A stretch of DNA of 64,000 nt from Caenorhabditis remanei (lineage: Eukaryota; Nematoda; Chromadorea; Rhabditida; Rhabditidae), in the NCBI RefSeq assembly GCF_010183535.1, contig NC_071333.1:5950587-6014586 (forward strand), in the 5' to 3' direction. Position 1 is the stretch's first letter. Each line of letters begins with the position of its first letter. This document shows, piece by piece, positions 1-11,700 of this stretch. The position numbers were made by a program, and so were the translations under genes. Under the pieces are notes generated by a model. It had not been told where the DNA came from and made no database searches. It was given only the letters and a program-made list of their open reading frames with translations.

Positions 1-1017
1 TTCCCAACGTCAGCGAGAATTGTTTGGCCTAAAGGCAACAGCAGAACGGAAATAGAATGAGCCGACTTTACTGGGCTGATGTGAAAAAACGTGAAGGTAA
101 AATTGCATTCATTTGTGCAAGCAAGCTAGTTTTTTTGTTTTGTTTTTGCTAAATTTCAGCAATTTCAGATTCAAGACTGACGTTGGTGGATTATCCGAAA
201 CAAGAAATGGTAGAATTGAGAGTACGAGATGGGAAAAAAACCGAGATAAAAAAAACTTGAAGACAAGAATAGTCATTGTGTCCTTCTGGACAAGGATGGG
301 ATTGAGGTACAAGTATGATTGCAGGGTTTGGTAGGATGGATGGGGTAGACCATGGAAAGTCACACAAAAATGATATCGATTTGTACGGACAAACGGTTGG
401 ACAAATGACTTAGGTCTGGGAAGACCTCAATTTGAACTTGAACATTTTCTTTGAAAATTGAATTCTAGATAACCAAAATATGAGTATTCACTTGGCCAGC
501 AACATACGACGGAATGAAAAATAAAGGGGGAGAACAACTTTTTTTGAGGGCAGTTTTTTGAACCTTTTTACTTTTTTTCTAGATTTTTTATTTTTTTTGG
601 GATTTCAAAATTAACTACGAAAGTTTTTCGAAAGTATGGAGGTTCGGGTGTTAGTGGGACAGTTTTTGGTTAATTATTCGGAACGGTAAACAAACGAAAA
701 ATCATGAGATATTGGGAGAGATGATGTGGTGACAAAATATAGGTAGGGTGCGTAGGAAAAAGGAAAAGTGTTGTAAAGCTTTCAGTCGTATGAACATCTA
801 AGCTTGTAGGTACAGCGGCTGGAAAAAAAAAACTACTTGAAAGGAAGGAAGAAGGAGAGAGGAGTGCTGTTAAATATGAAATTGCTACTTGAAACTACTA
901 CGGATGAGGAAATAAGAATGAGTGGTCTACACTATTGCTGAAGTGGTCGTGGGGGGGGGGAAAGAAAAGAGGTAAGATTCAGAATCTGGAAGGAACAATG
1001 TAGACCGGTCGAAGAGT
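1..1017. other. Non-coding flank 3' of the first gene
   Basis: This stretch lies downstream of the minus-strand gene at 1018-2288. I see no exon with supported splice sites. It holds a run of ten G at 951-960. A minus-strand AATAAA (plus-strand TTTATT at 587-592) lies about 430 bases past the stop and could be that gene's polyadenylation signal, but it sits in a T-rich tract and is weak evidence. Confidence 0.5.
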
Positions 1018-2288
1018 TCAGAAGATTCTGGCGAATGGTCCCTTCTTCATGTACTTATCGACAAAGTTGTTGCTTGGTGGTCTGGTCTTCTTTTGTGGGG
1101 AGAAGAGTCCGGCGATCTCCTTGGTGATCTCATCGCTCAATGGAGCTGGCAAGAAGGTCGAGTTCTCCTTGCACTCCTCGGCCAACTCGATCGAGCTGTC
1201 TGATGCGAATCCAAGAGTGTCATGCACTTCCTCCTCCTTGATGTCTTCCGGAGCAACTTGCTCGTCTTCGTCGAGCTCTGGGAGTTGCTCGAAGAATGGC
1301 CAGAACTCATAGTGACGCTCCTTGCGTGGCTTTTGGCGCTCAGTTGGGTAGTCGATGATCACTTGGCGTGTGAATGGCACACCTTGTTGTTCATAGCTGA
1401 AATTATCTCTAATGAATACCTGTGAGAATTGCTGAGGTAATAGTTGCATTAGAAATCTCTCATGATTATATATCATTAGCCTAGTCTACGTCAGCCTAAT
1501 TGCACCCCTTCTTATATTTCTTTGCTTCTAAATATCATTCATTACGTAGAATGTTGTTCTCCTATTTCAGCTCTCGATCTATCTACATATATCTAGAGAA
1601 AGCGGAAGAAGAAATAGGAAAACGAAGAAGAAGAAGAAGTCATTTCTCCATTTCTTGAGAAGATACAATTACTGAACAAATATTTTCTGGTGCTCTCCCG
1701 ATTGCTCAACTACTAATATGTCTTTGCGGGGTGACTGAGGACGAAAAGTGAGAAGATTGAGGACCCCCACCATCTTCTTTGTTCTTTCAAAAACAAAATA
1801 TTGCAAGTATGTACGTGCATAAAAAGAAAAAAAGAATTCAAAGAGAAGGAAAAGGACCATTGATGCTGAGAGGAAGCAAGGGAAAGAAAATCTTACACTT
1901 TTGGTTTTTTCTACCCTACATATTTCAAAAGAATCTTCAGAAAGATGACTTACTCCAACTGGAACTCCTGAGTTTTGATGATCAAGTTGTTGAGAAGCAC
2001 ATCCTTGTACAGGCTGACGAAGATGCGACGCTTTGGCAAGTGTCTTGGCTCCCGATTCTTGATGGTTGAGAGTGGCACCGGTACAGTAGTCTCAGTCATC
2101 AGAGTGTCGACGGCACGTTGAATGACAGTCCAGCTCTTGTTGTAACCCGTTGAGCCGGTCATCAACACATCCGGAGTTCCTTCTTGTTTCACCTCATCCG
2201 GCACCCGTTTGCGTGGCATACGCTTTTGAATATTGTTGTTGTTGTTGTTGGTTAATGATGGTTCCCCGTTGTTCTGAACTGCGCTCAT
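1018..2288 (-). CDS. Unrecognised 237-aa protein, two exons
   Basis: I do not recognise this protein. Exons are 2288-1954 and 1396-1018. The donor is GTAAGT and the acceptor is AATTTCAG; the junction splits a codon (GA + C, Asp) and the joined frame is 714 nt. Residues 14-19 are six Asn, residues 22-29 are basic (KRMPRKRV), and the second half has acidic runs (PELDEDEQ, EDIKEEE) before a basic, aromatic C-terminus ending GPFARIF. No signal peptide or membrane segment is visible, so a soluble nuclear or cytosolic protein is likely; that is inference. The start was chosen because an acceptor-like TTTCAG lies 16 nt upstream. The 557-bp intron carries a GAA repeat near 1624-1640. Reading frames on the opposite strand here are shadows. 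Confidence 0.75.
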
Positions 2289-2306
2289 TGTGTATTAGAA
2301 TCACCT
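2289..2306 (-). other. Probable trans-splice acceptor of the first gene
   Basis: Read on the minus strand, GATTTCAG (AG at 2306-2305) lies 16 nt before the ATG at 2288. This spacing is typical of spliced-leader addition in Caenorhabditis. A cis-spliced non-coding upstream exon would look the same. Confidence 0.5.
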
Positions 2307-2440
2307 GAAATCAGAAATTGTTTGATGTTCTGCTGAATGTAAAACAAGAGTACGGTAGACGGAAAAAAATATGGCAGGAGAATGAGCAAAGAGATGATCG
2401 TAAACCTTATTGGGCTTAGAATGCGTCAGCCTTTCTTAGC

Positions 2441-2465
2441 TAATCCTAATCCTTCAATCTAATCC
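2441..2465 (+). promoter_or_regulatory. Cluster of three TAATCC (Otx/Bicoid-type) motifs
   Basis: TAATCC occurs at 2441-2446, 2447-2452 and 2460-2465, about 150 bp upstream of the first gene's start. K50 homeodomains (the Otx group; CEH-36, CEH-37 and TTX-1 in worms) prefer this core. Function is inferred from motif density only. Confidence 0.3.
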
Positions 2466-2579
2466 TAAAGGTCAGGCATTTTTAATTGCCAAACACCGCC
2501 ACAAATTATAGAGAGGACACAACCGAGCCGGCTAGTCCGGTTAAAGACTGACTCTCGGTTCGCCGCTTCCAACAGGCAC

Positions 2580-2715
2580 AGCGGACCGATAAATCGAGTG
2601 AAGGGGGGCGATTCGCCTTGAGGGGCGGGGTCTCAATAAATAAGCGAAAAGGGGCTGGGCCTGGGCGGCAGGAGGAGAGGGGAGGGGGGGGGGGGCTGGC
2701 CAGGCGGGAGATCAG
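2580..2715. promoter_or_regulatory. GC-rich block with GC boxes and a G12 run
   Basis: This block is strikingly G-rich on the plus strand in an AT-rich surrounding. It contains GGGGCGGGG-like and GGGCGG boxes (Sp1/KLF type) and twelve consecutive G at 2684-2695. It lies about 300-400 bp upstream of the minus-strand gene start and may be part of its promoter. The G tracts could form a quadruplex. Confidence 0.35.
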
Positions 2716-5700
2716 ACAGCGAGGCACACAAGACTAGGGCGTAAGGTTAGAGACGCACAGAAAAAATTTTCCTCCACCTCTCTGCTAACCCTTCGTTTTA
2801 CCCGCTATTACACAAACCCTACCCTTCTCTATGTCTCACTTTCTCACACGTTCACAACGGGCGGAGGAGGGTTTGGGTAAAAAAGGCTCAGAAGATTGCA
2901 TCAGACTCAGCGCACGCTTGGAATATGACAATGATGGGTGTGAAGACAAACTCTTCGATTACTGTAGGTGTTCTGATAGATAGAAAGTGGTAGGGTGATG
3001 TAATCTCGAGATGGAGCTCGGAGGCTCTTAAGAGCAGGAAATGGGCGACTTGAGAGTCGCGGTTTTTGGTGTCTAGCGATTCATTTCCAAATTTCCAAGT
3101 TTGTGTCTTAGCTCGAGTCTTGTCGGAAGCGAAGAAGGAAGGAAGTCAAAAAAAGACACTAAACCGTCTTGAAAGAGTAGGAAAAAAGATCGGTCTCTTA
3201 TTTCTGTTTCCCCACCTGCCGACACCATCTGGCGGGGTTGGTGTACGATCGGGTGACATCATAATTCTATCCGTGAGATGACAATCTACCGAAAGAATAA
3301 AAACAGTGGTGAGTTTATCTCATCTGGGATACACAATCTTCTGAGAAATCCATCCGGATGTTGTGTAATGGTCATTGTTGCTAATTTGTCCCAGGTTTCT
3401 CCTATGATCTGTAATCTGATGCAACGTATCGCTAAATAGTTGACAATACCTTCTGAAGGAGCGAAACACATAACAAGATGAAAATGGCTGATAAATATGT
3501 TCACCTTGGCATTTCAGTCAAAAAAGTTGTGTGTTGCGAAACGTTTAGGGTTTTGTTTCAATCGAGAACCGAGATGTCAATCAGTCAAATGAGTCAAATG
3601 ACTCTCGCTTCGTTAGACTACGTTCTAGAAGGAACTAAGACACAGTTTTCAGTTTCTCATCGAAACTGCACGGAGCCACTGATTAGTGGGAGACATGAAA
3701 GGGGCAATCAATTTCAAAATTACAGCCGTTTCCAATAAAGTGCAAGCTCGTCCATCACTTGGTTCGCATACTTCGCTCTTGTGTGTAATAAAAGAAAACG
3801 AGAAAATGGACTAGATGAACGGAGCAATTGGTGGTGTCTCTTCTTCGTACTCGATTTATCAGTCTCCTACTCACTATCATCTTTAATTCTGCTCTTTCGC
3901 AAAATTCGTTGACTCGTCTCGAAAAGTGCACTTTTCTTTCTCACCGTTTGGATAATCTAATCTTATCATTTCACGCCTCTCACTCTTTCTCGATTCTTTT
4001 GTTGCATTTTCTGCAAGTGTTGCACAATTCCTCTCTGTCTGCCAGAGGTGAGAAGGAAGATGAAATGAAATATGAGACGAAAGATTTTAGGTCTTGATTG
4101 AAAACAACCACAACAGGGAAGTGGAGTAATGGCGGACTGTTTTCCAATTGTAATTTATGCAGGGTACTTACTAGGTAATAGGCACTGGTCTGAATTTCAG
4201 AAGAAAACAGAAAAGGCGTCACTCTCCATTCCATCAACCAAAAGTGTATGTATATGTATTCGGTCGACTCGTAAACACAACAATAAAACCCGCGGGCTTA
4301 AGAAAATGTGTTTCCTCCGCGCTTCGTGCTTCCAGACAGATGGAACATCGCTTCTTGCAAACACCTACAGAATCTAGCACACCTGGTACAAGTTATACAT
4401 CCAACCCCTTTTTCATTTTTACGACACATTCGAGGTGTATAGTGGAGGAGGACTGTCGAAAGGAGATGAAAAGAAACTAGCGGTGCAGTAAAACTTGTGG
4501 TTCGTATTCCCTTTGTACTGCTCATGGACACCGTTGAAGGTTTTCGTATCATCTAGCCAGCCAAGGAAAGCGAAAAAGAGTACATAAATTCTGTTATCAA
4601 GTCGTTTCGAAGTTGCTTCTTTTGCTTTCAGTCTCCAAACACAACATTTCTATCACAATGCCAGCGTCACATACCGTACCCCGTCTCTAATTCATTATCA
4701 GTGTGAAAAAAGTGGTCTTGGAGGGGGGTGAAACGACTCGATTGAGTGAACTAGAAACAGGTCAGACAGTCCAAGTGTACAATTTTTAAACTATGTTTCC
4801 TACCAAAATGCCACCATGATTTCGAAACGATGTTTCATAGTCCTAGTCCTTTGCAGAAAATCGGTTTAGGAATAATCTGTTCAAATATTACAATGATGGG
4901 TCAACGAGATCAGGCGAGAGAAGGATGGAAAAAAGAGAGGAAAACTACACTGTGTTCTGCCGAGAGTTGACATTGATGGAAACGGCGGCGACGGCGGAGG
5001 TCCCCAAGAGCAATAATGCCGTTTCTTTTGTGATTTGCCGCCGACTTTAATTAACGAGCAGAACAAGAGATAAATCTTGATTTAGAACTTTCTCTAGACG
5101 ACCGAACAAAAATGTTGTCTTTTTTCTATGTCCCCAATGTTTATATATTTGCTCAAGTTTCTCGATGAAGGAATGGATTTGACATAAAAATGTACTGTTT
5201 CGAGAGAGAGAGAGAACTCGGAAGACCTTTGCACCTCCTGGTGTGAAATCGAATATTGCAAAAAATGGGGTAAGAAAAAGACTAACCGCAACACATTTGA
5301 TTGATAACCCATAACTGATAAAGATGGGGTGACCGAAAGGCATTTTGCCACTCGATGACTTGTCAGAAAGAAACGGGATTTCAATTTAATTACGACCGAA
5401 AATGACTAAGACCGGAGAGAAAATGGGAAAAGAAGAAGACGAAAAAGAAGAAGATGAGCTATTCCTCGACCAATAACATCTTATTACCGAGAAGAGAAAT
5501 TAAAGTCTCCCGTGAATCACTCTCTTTCTCTCTGTTTTCCGTCGTCCTATTAGGCCTTTGTTGGTGAGGATGGGTGTTTGCGAAGAAAATCGGGCCGGGC
5601 CTGTGTTCCCGATAGATCCAAACAAAGACACAACACAGATGGTTAGACTTTCTCTATCCCTCTTATTCTTCCATTCGTTTCCCTCAAAAATTTTCGCGAC

Positions 5701-8700
5701 CAGAATATAAAACAGATAAACACAAAAGGTCCATTTTGGGCGAAGAGAGCCCCTTTTCCATAGTGTTCTAAATAATTCAAACCGTCGTCATTTCTCACAA
5801 AAAGCGATCCGAAAACCAAAAATGGAATGGTTTTGAGGGGGTCCCGTCCGTTCGAGTGCTCTTCCTTTTCTCTCCCGCTCGTTTTCGCAATAATTGTGTT
5901 TTAAGTTGTGATCTCATCATCGTTTCGCTCAAAAGTGCCACTCATTGTGAAATTCGACTAGGCTCAAGTCTGCGCTAGACTGAAGCCACGGACTTTCCAA
6001 GTAACAGAGTTGAGGATGTCTGGCTCCGAGAGGGGGCTCAATGAGCTCTCGTCTTTGGTGGGCCCCGCCACCAAAAATATTTATTTTCTTCAAAAAGATC
6101 AATGAAGCAATATTAAAAACTAATTCAGGGTCTGTGTCACTAGTGAATAAGACTAAGGCCTGTGTACTAAAAACAAGTAGGCCAGGAGGCGAGAAACCAG
6201 ATTTTTAGTGTATAGACCTTTATTACGATACCTTTTGTTACCCCCATACACCGGTGACGTGGCAAACAACGTTTGATGTTTTGAAACCAAATGTCGAGTC
6301 ATAAAGTCAAGGACTGGTCTTTTCCATACCGGATGAATAAATTATCACGGCATGCAAGATGTACCAAATGCCACTGAATAAAACGTCCGACGTGTTTTTG
6401 GGGTGATGTTTTGGGTTTACTACTTGAAACGACGTGTGTTGGGTACAATAGTCCATAAATCTTTCTCTCGCTTTTCTCCTCATTTTTCTCTTCCCAACAA
6501 ACACCAGCAACACCACTCTCTACCGTATCATCACAGCGTGGGGTACTTTTTTCGGAGAAATAGATAGAGAAATAATTGCGAATAAGAATTGGGAGGTCTC
6601 TCTTATTTTCAAGAAATCGAAAGCAAGGCCAGCTGATAAACCGAAGACGACAAATGAAGAGAGAATGGAAACGGCGGAGACACTTCAGGTTCTTATACTC
6701 ATATCTTCATCACGTTGTCGGTTTTGAATTCTTTATTATTTTTCTATGTGTCATTTCACCCGGTCTCCACGCCTAACTATACATTTTGCAGCGTCTCGAT
6801 TGTCGATCAGTCGGAAAGTTGATTTTTCTGTAATGGCGGTTACAAGTTTTCACTTTCAGTCGTTTTTTTCACTTTTTCCTGTGTAAGAAGGTCACTTTAA
6901 TGGGGATGGGAGAAGAATAGGAAACCGTGTCCCGCCTCTCACTGGCAAGGCCATGGACATTGTTCATAATTGGAATAGATAGGTATACAGGAAAAGGTAT
7001 ACTGTAGATGGCGGTGGAAATGAGTAAAAGCGAAAGTGAGGAGAGAGGGGGGAGGGGGCACGTTCTTTGGACCGAGTAGTGCATTCGACAACATTTTACA
7101 TTTAACAAAGTCATGACAATTCAAAGAATGATCGCTGTCAAATAGTGGAAACGAAAAAATCAGGTGAATAATATGAGGCGTTTCATTTCTGAGAATGTCT
7201 AAAAAAAGATTTTCGGATATTTTTCGTTGCAAAAAAATGTCCATTCATGTGAAATTGCAGCTGTTGTTGCAGAGAGAGAGCAGAACAGAATAAAATTGGC
7301 AACAGCAAGAAGAAAGAGAAACTTGAGCATAGCATATATATCAAGAGGAGCAAGAGAGAAACACGAGAATAAGCGAGAAGTTGAGGGGGGAGAGGTTTCA
7401 AATCTTGATGCCCGTTTTTTTGCCTCCGTTTTCCACGCATTTACAACGCTTCTTCACCGCTTTGGGACAAAGACGAGAGGGGTACTAATCGCGAGAAACG
7501 ATCTATGTCTTGGCGTGCGCAGCATCTCAATTTCTTTTTTTGTTCATGAATGTGGAGCAAGCACAACTTTTGTTCTAGACTCTAATTGAAGATAGATGAA
7601 AAAAAAATGGAAATGAAGAAAACGATTCTGGCAGAGATCTGAAACTAATATGAAGTTACAAAGATGAAGGCAAGAAAACAATCGAGATAGGAGGAAAAAA
7701 TCAAAAACCTCCAAATTGTTTTTTGTTTTCTGGAGAAACCAGTAGATAGATAGTGAGGGAGAAAGTGAGGGAGGATGCCGGTTGTTCCAACACGTAATGA
7801 GCAAATACATTCTAGACGCTTCGTTTTCGTTTACTATCATCTTCGTTGTCTACTATCAGACCGCTTCAATTTTATAGCGGCTATTTACACTGGTCCTTGA
7901 TCATTGAGACCAGGTATCAAATGGCTCGGTGACAAAACTTTTTTGCTGTTCCTCCAGTTGTTGCTCTCCTAGTTTCTTACAATAGTTTAGATACATGTGA
8001 TCATTCGCCCCATTTCCCATTTTATTGGTCAATTCTGAAACTAGACTAGACTGGTGGGGGACATGGACACATTTTTCAATCGATTGTTGTCCCAACAAAA
8101 AAAAATTTTAATGAGGATGGAGTGGCAAGACGAGTTGAAGGATGGCAAGCCTCAATCACGTATAACCTTCCAACTGTGATTGTCACGTTTCATTCGTCTC
8201 GTTCCTGGATGATTGACAAATTACTGTCCTAGGGGTAGTTTTGGCGGATGGATGGATGAAGAGAAAACGTGAAAGATGGGAAACAAACTGAAACAGAAAC
8301 ATCCTCTAACCCTGCTGGGGGAAAACGAGAAAAATATTGTTCATATTTCATCAGATTGAACTTTAAGAGTTGATCGATCAAAAAAGCACCATTAACAACA
8401 GTTGTCGGATTGGAGCATCATGAAAACGAAAACGTAAGGAATCAAAGTGTTACGCGGCGCCCGGGGACATCGATCCCAATTTATCAAGACAAGCGATCTC
8501 TGTCAAGTGTTTTCGCCTCGCCCGTTTCGTTCTTCTTCGGTTTCATGAGCTCATCGATGTTTTGAGTTGGGGGTCAATTTGGGGCCGAAGGGACCGCCGA
8601 GTAACAAGGTCAGCCACCCTCAACCAACCCAATTATGAAAACTGACTCGTCATGCAAATTCATCTCATTTCATTTCATCCATCCCGACAAAGCCTATATA

Positions 8701-11700
8701 GTCTCACGGACAGAAACGGAAGGAGGAACGGGTCAATGTTTTTTTTCTAACCACAATAGAACAGAGGAAATGAAAAGAGGGTGTAATTACCTTTTCTATT
8801 GTTTTCCGACTACTTATTCAGTAGACAGTCTGGCCTTGAGCATGTTTGCTCTTGAGCCCGATCACAGACAAGTAGATCAAAAGATCAGGCTTGTTCAATT
8901 CAAGTATCCAATGTCTGGGAGGTGGCCCAGAGGCTTGAATGTATTAAGTTTCATGTCTACGAACAACTGGAGTTCTTCACTCGGCTTAGCTCTCAGTTCC
9001 CATAGCAAAAATGTAAAATTTGAATTGTTTTCGCCTTCATCTCTCGTTTTTCCTTTTCTCCCACTTCCGAATTGTTTGCATACACACTGTGAGGTAAAGA
9101 GGAGTCGGGTCTCATTTCTACTTTGACACCGGCCTGAGTGAGAGTAGAAGGGTCGGCGCCACCGTGGTCGGTCGATTCAAAAAAGGAGAGGAAATCAACA
9201 AGAAAACAACCGAGAAAATTGGCAACACTTGAGAGAATCGTTTTTCTCGCTGGTGGTCAATTTGATGATCGACGTAGTTTGAAATGGTATTAACTGTACG
9301 ACATCAGGGGATTGGATTGAACGAAACCAATTTTTTCAAAGAAAAATAGATTTATGTGGAACTTTTGATTAATTAAAAATGTATAGTTGTACTAGAGTAG
9401 CTATACTGGGATAGTTAATAAATCTTGTTTTGATTGATTAGATTTCACAAAAGTCTATCTTTCGCGTTCCACCCGTTGTCATTCACATAAGATTGTTTTT
9501 GCCGACCCAACGAGTAGGGACCCAGAAAATTGTATGAATAGCTAAGAAATTGGTCCATAGCTCATTGCCAAGTACATAACCGTTTCCTGCACTTTTATGT
9601 GGTAATTGTTCTTTTTCAGGAAAGAGAATGAGACCGCCAGAAGAATTTATGCGTTTCCGTCAAAAGCAATGCAACAATTTGACTTTTGGTCTTAGGGCAA
9701 GGAGGAGAGGGGTCAAATAATTTCACGTACCAAAAGTTGCCATGTCACTTCTAGTTTGACCACCCGTATCGTGTAAATTAGCGAAGCGACAACGAGCTGT
9801 CAATCTAGATTACCTCGCTTGACGTCTTCTCAATCAACGACAACAACAGGTTTGCGCCTGAGTGAGCGCGCAAATCGATTTACTTTGAAAATGTACTCGT
9901 CCTAGATTGCCTTCCCTTTTTCCCACATACACACAATACTCACTTTTCGTGCCATTTTCGAGATAGGAGAATGAAGTGAACAGAGGCAAAGAAAAATTGT
10001 TGTGTGAAAAAAAAGAAGATGTGGTGAACAAGTGACGACTAGGTGTGAAGTTTTTTTTTGATGTGATGTGAGGAAAAAACAGTACGATTTGGTTGAGGGA
10101 ACAATTCAACACTTATGTCTATTGAAAAGATCATGTTATTGTCTGTCTGTAGTTCTATTGAAAAATTGTGATCTATGGAAAAATATTCAAAGTTTCTAGA
10201 AGTGTTGATTGCGTTGGGAACGAAATAGATTTGAAAACATCCCATAATTTCATATCTCATAGTTCATAGCCACCCAACATGTACCAAACCCATTCAATTT
10301 CCCATCGCCGATTTCTGATTATTTTGATGATCACAGACCGATCAAACAGTACGTACGAACAAATTGCACAAGCGTTAAGCTTGTCCGTTGAGTCAATAAA
10401 TGTGCAATCCTTCCGACGGCGCGAGAGTGAAAAAGAGAGGCCGCCGCATAAATTGAACCAAACACTTTAGGATTGGAAGGGAGAATCAAAGAGACAATGT
10501 CAAAAATATGTGCATAGTTTACTCGGAAGACGCTTCTCTTAGCTGGGACATATGGGATTCATTAGTTTTTACAACAATTGTAACCTCGTCAAATGTTTGT
10601 TTCTTCTTCTTCTTCTTCGATTTCTTACAATTTGGAAAACCAGAAAAAAGAAGATGAGAAGAAGAAGAGAAATGTAATTTTGGGAGATTCAGTGAACCAA
10701 ACCATTTTCAGGACGAAGAAACGGCGCTAAGTTTCATTTTCTCACTTTTGAGAGTTAGTCATCATTTCTTCTCTTCTTCTTTCCCAAGTTGTCCAATTTC
10801 TCTTGTGGGTTTTTGAAACGGATAGTAATTATTGAGTGGAATGCAAGAGGCAAAAGAATTGACAAATGTTGCAGATAACACCCATCCATCAGAAAGCAAA
10901 AGTTACGGGGCTTCTGGTGTCGGAAGATAGATTGATAACGCTCAGAACATCATTTGATGCTCTCTTATTCAAGCCATGTACTTTTTGCACAGACTTGATA
11001 TCAGAGTGCCCCAGCCAGACGATGACTTTGGTTCCCTCGAGTTTTAAGTGCATTGGTTGTGACGTCGAAGAAGCATTGGGAACCAATACTTGTTTTTCAG
11101 AGAAAATTCTAGATAGAGGGACTTTGTTTTTTTTTCCAACGTTTTCCTTTTCCGAATACCACTTTTCAAATCCGAACGATTTTTTCTCATAGGCAATTAG
11201 GTGGTCTTTGATCGCTTGTGTAAGAAGAGAGTGAATAAATAGGGGCTTTCTTGCCGTCAGACGAATGAATGGAATAGCCACTTGGCTAATTAACACCACG
11301 TTTGAGTTTTTATGACATTGGCGAAGAAGAGGGGTCATACAAAAAACCTCTCGCTCTCACACACTCTTTCTACAGAAAACACAGAAATAAAGGGAGAAGA
11401 AACGGAAGAATAAGGGCCGGACAGCTGGTCCACAGCTGCACAAAATTCGTTATCCCCTATTCCTCCAGCATTTTTGTGGTCTTTTTTGCGTGTCCTCGAT
11501 GCCCTCTTTCTTTGGACGAAGGTTGTCACGGTCGAACACATGCAATGATGACAATCAACACCAAATGCCGGTCATTACAACAAAAAAACTGTGGGTTGGA
11601 ATGAGAGGGGTTCTGCAAAGTTAAGCCCTTCGTTGATCCGAATTTAAGTTGAAATTTAATGACGATTGTGGTGCAGAGAGATTGTAGGGGATTGTGTGAA

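Noticed and set aside
1049..1425. Plus-strand frames opposite the first gene's second exon
   Set aside because: They are antisense shadows of a coding exon with no splice support of their own.
8635..9126. 163-codon plus-strand frame
   Set aside because: No recognisable domain or conserved pattern; chance frames of this size occur in this AT-moderate region.
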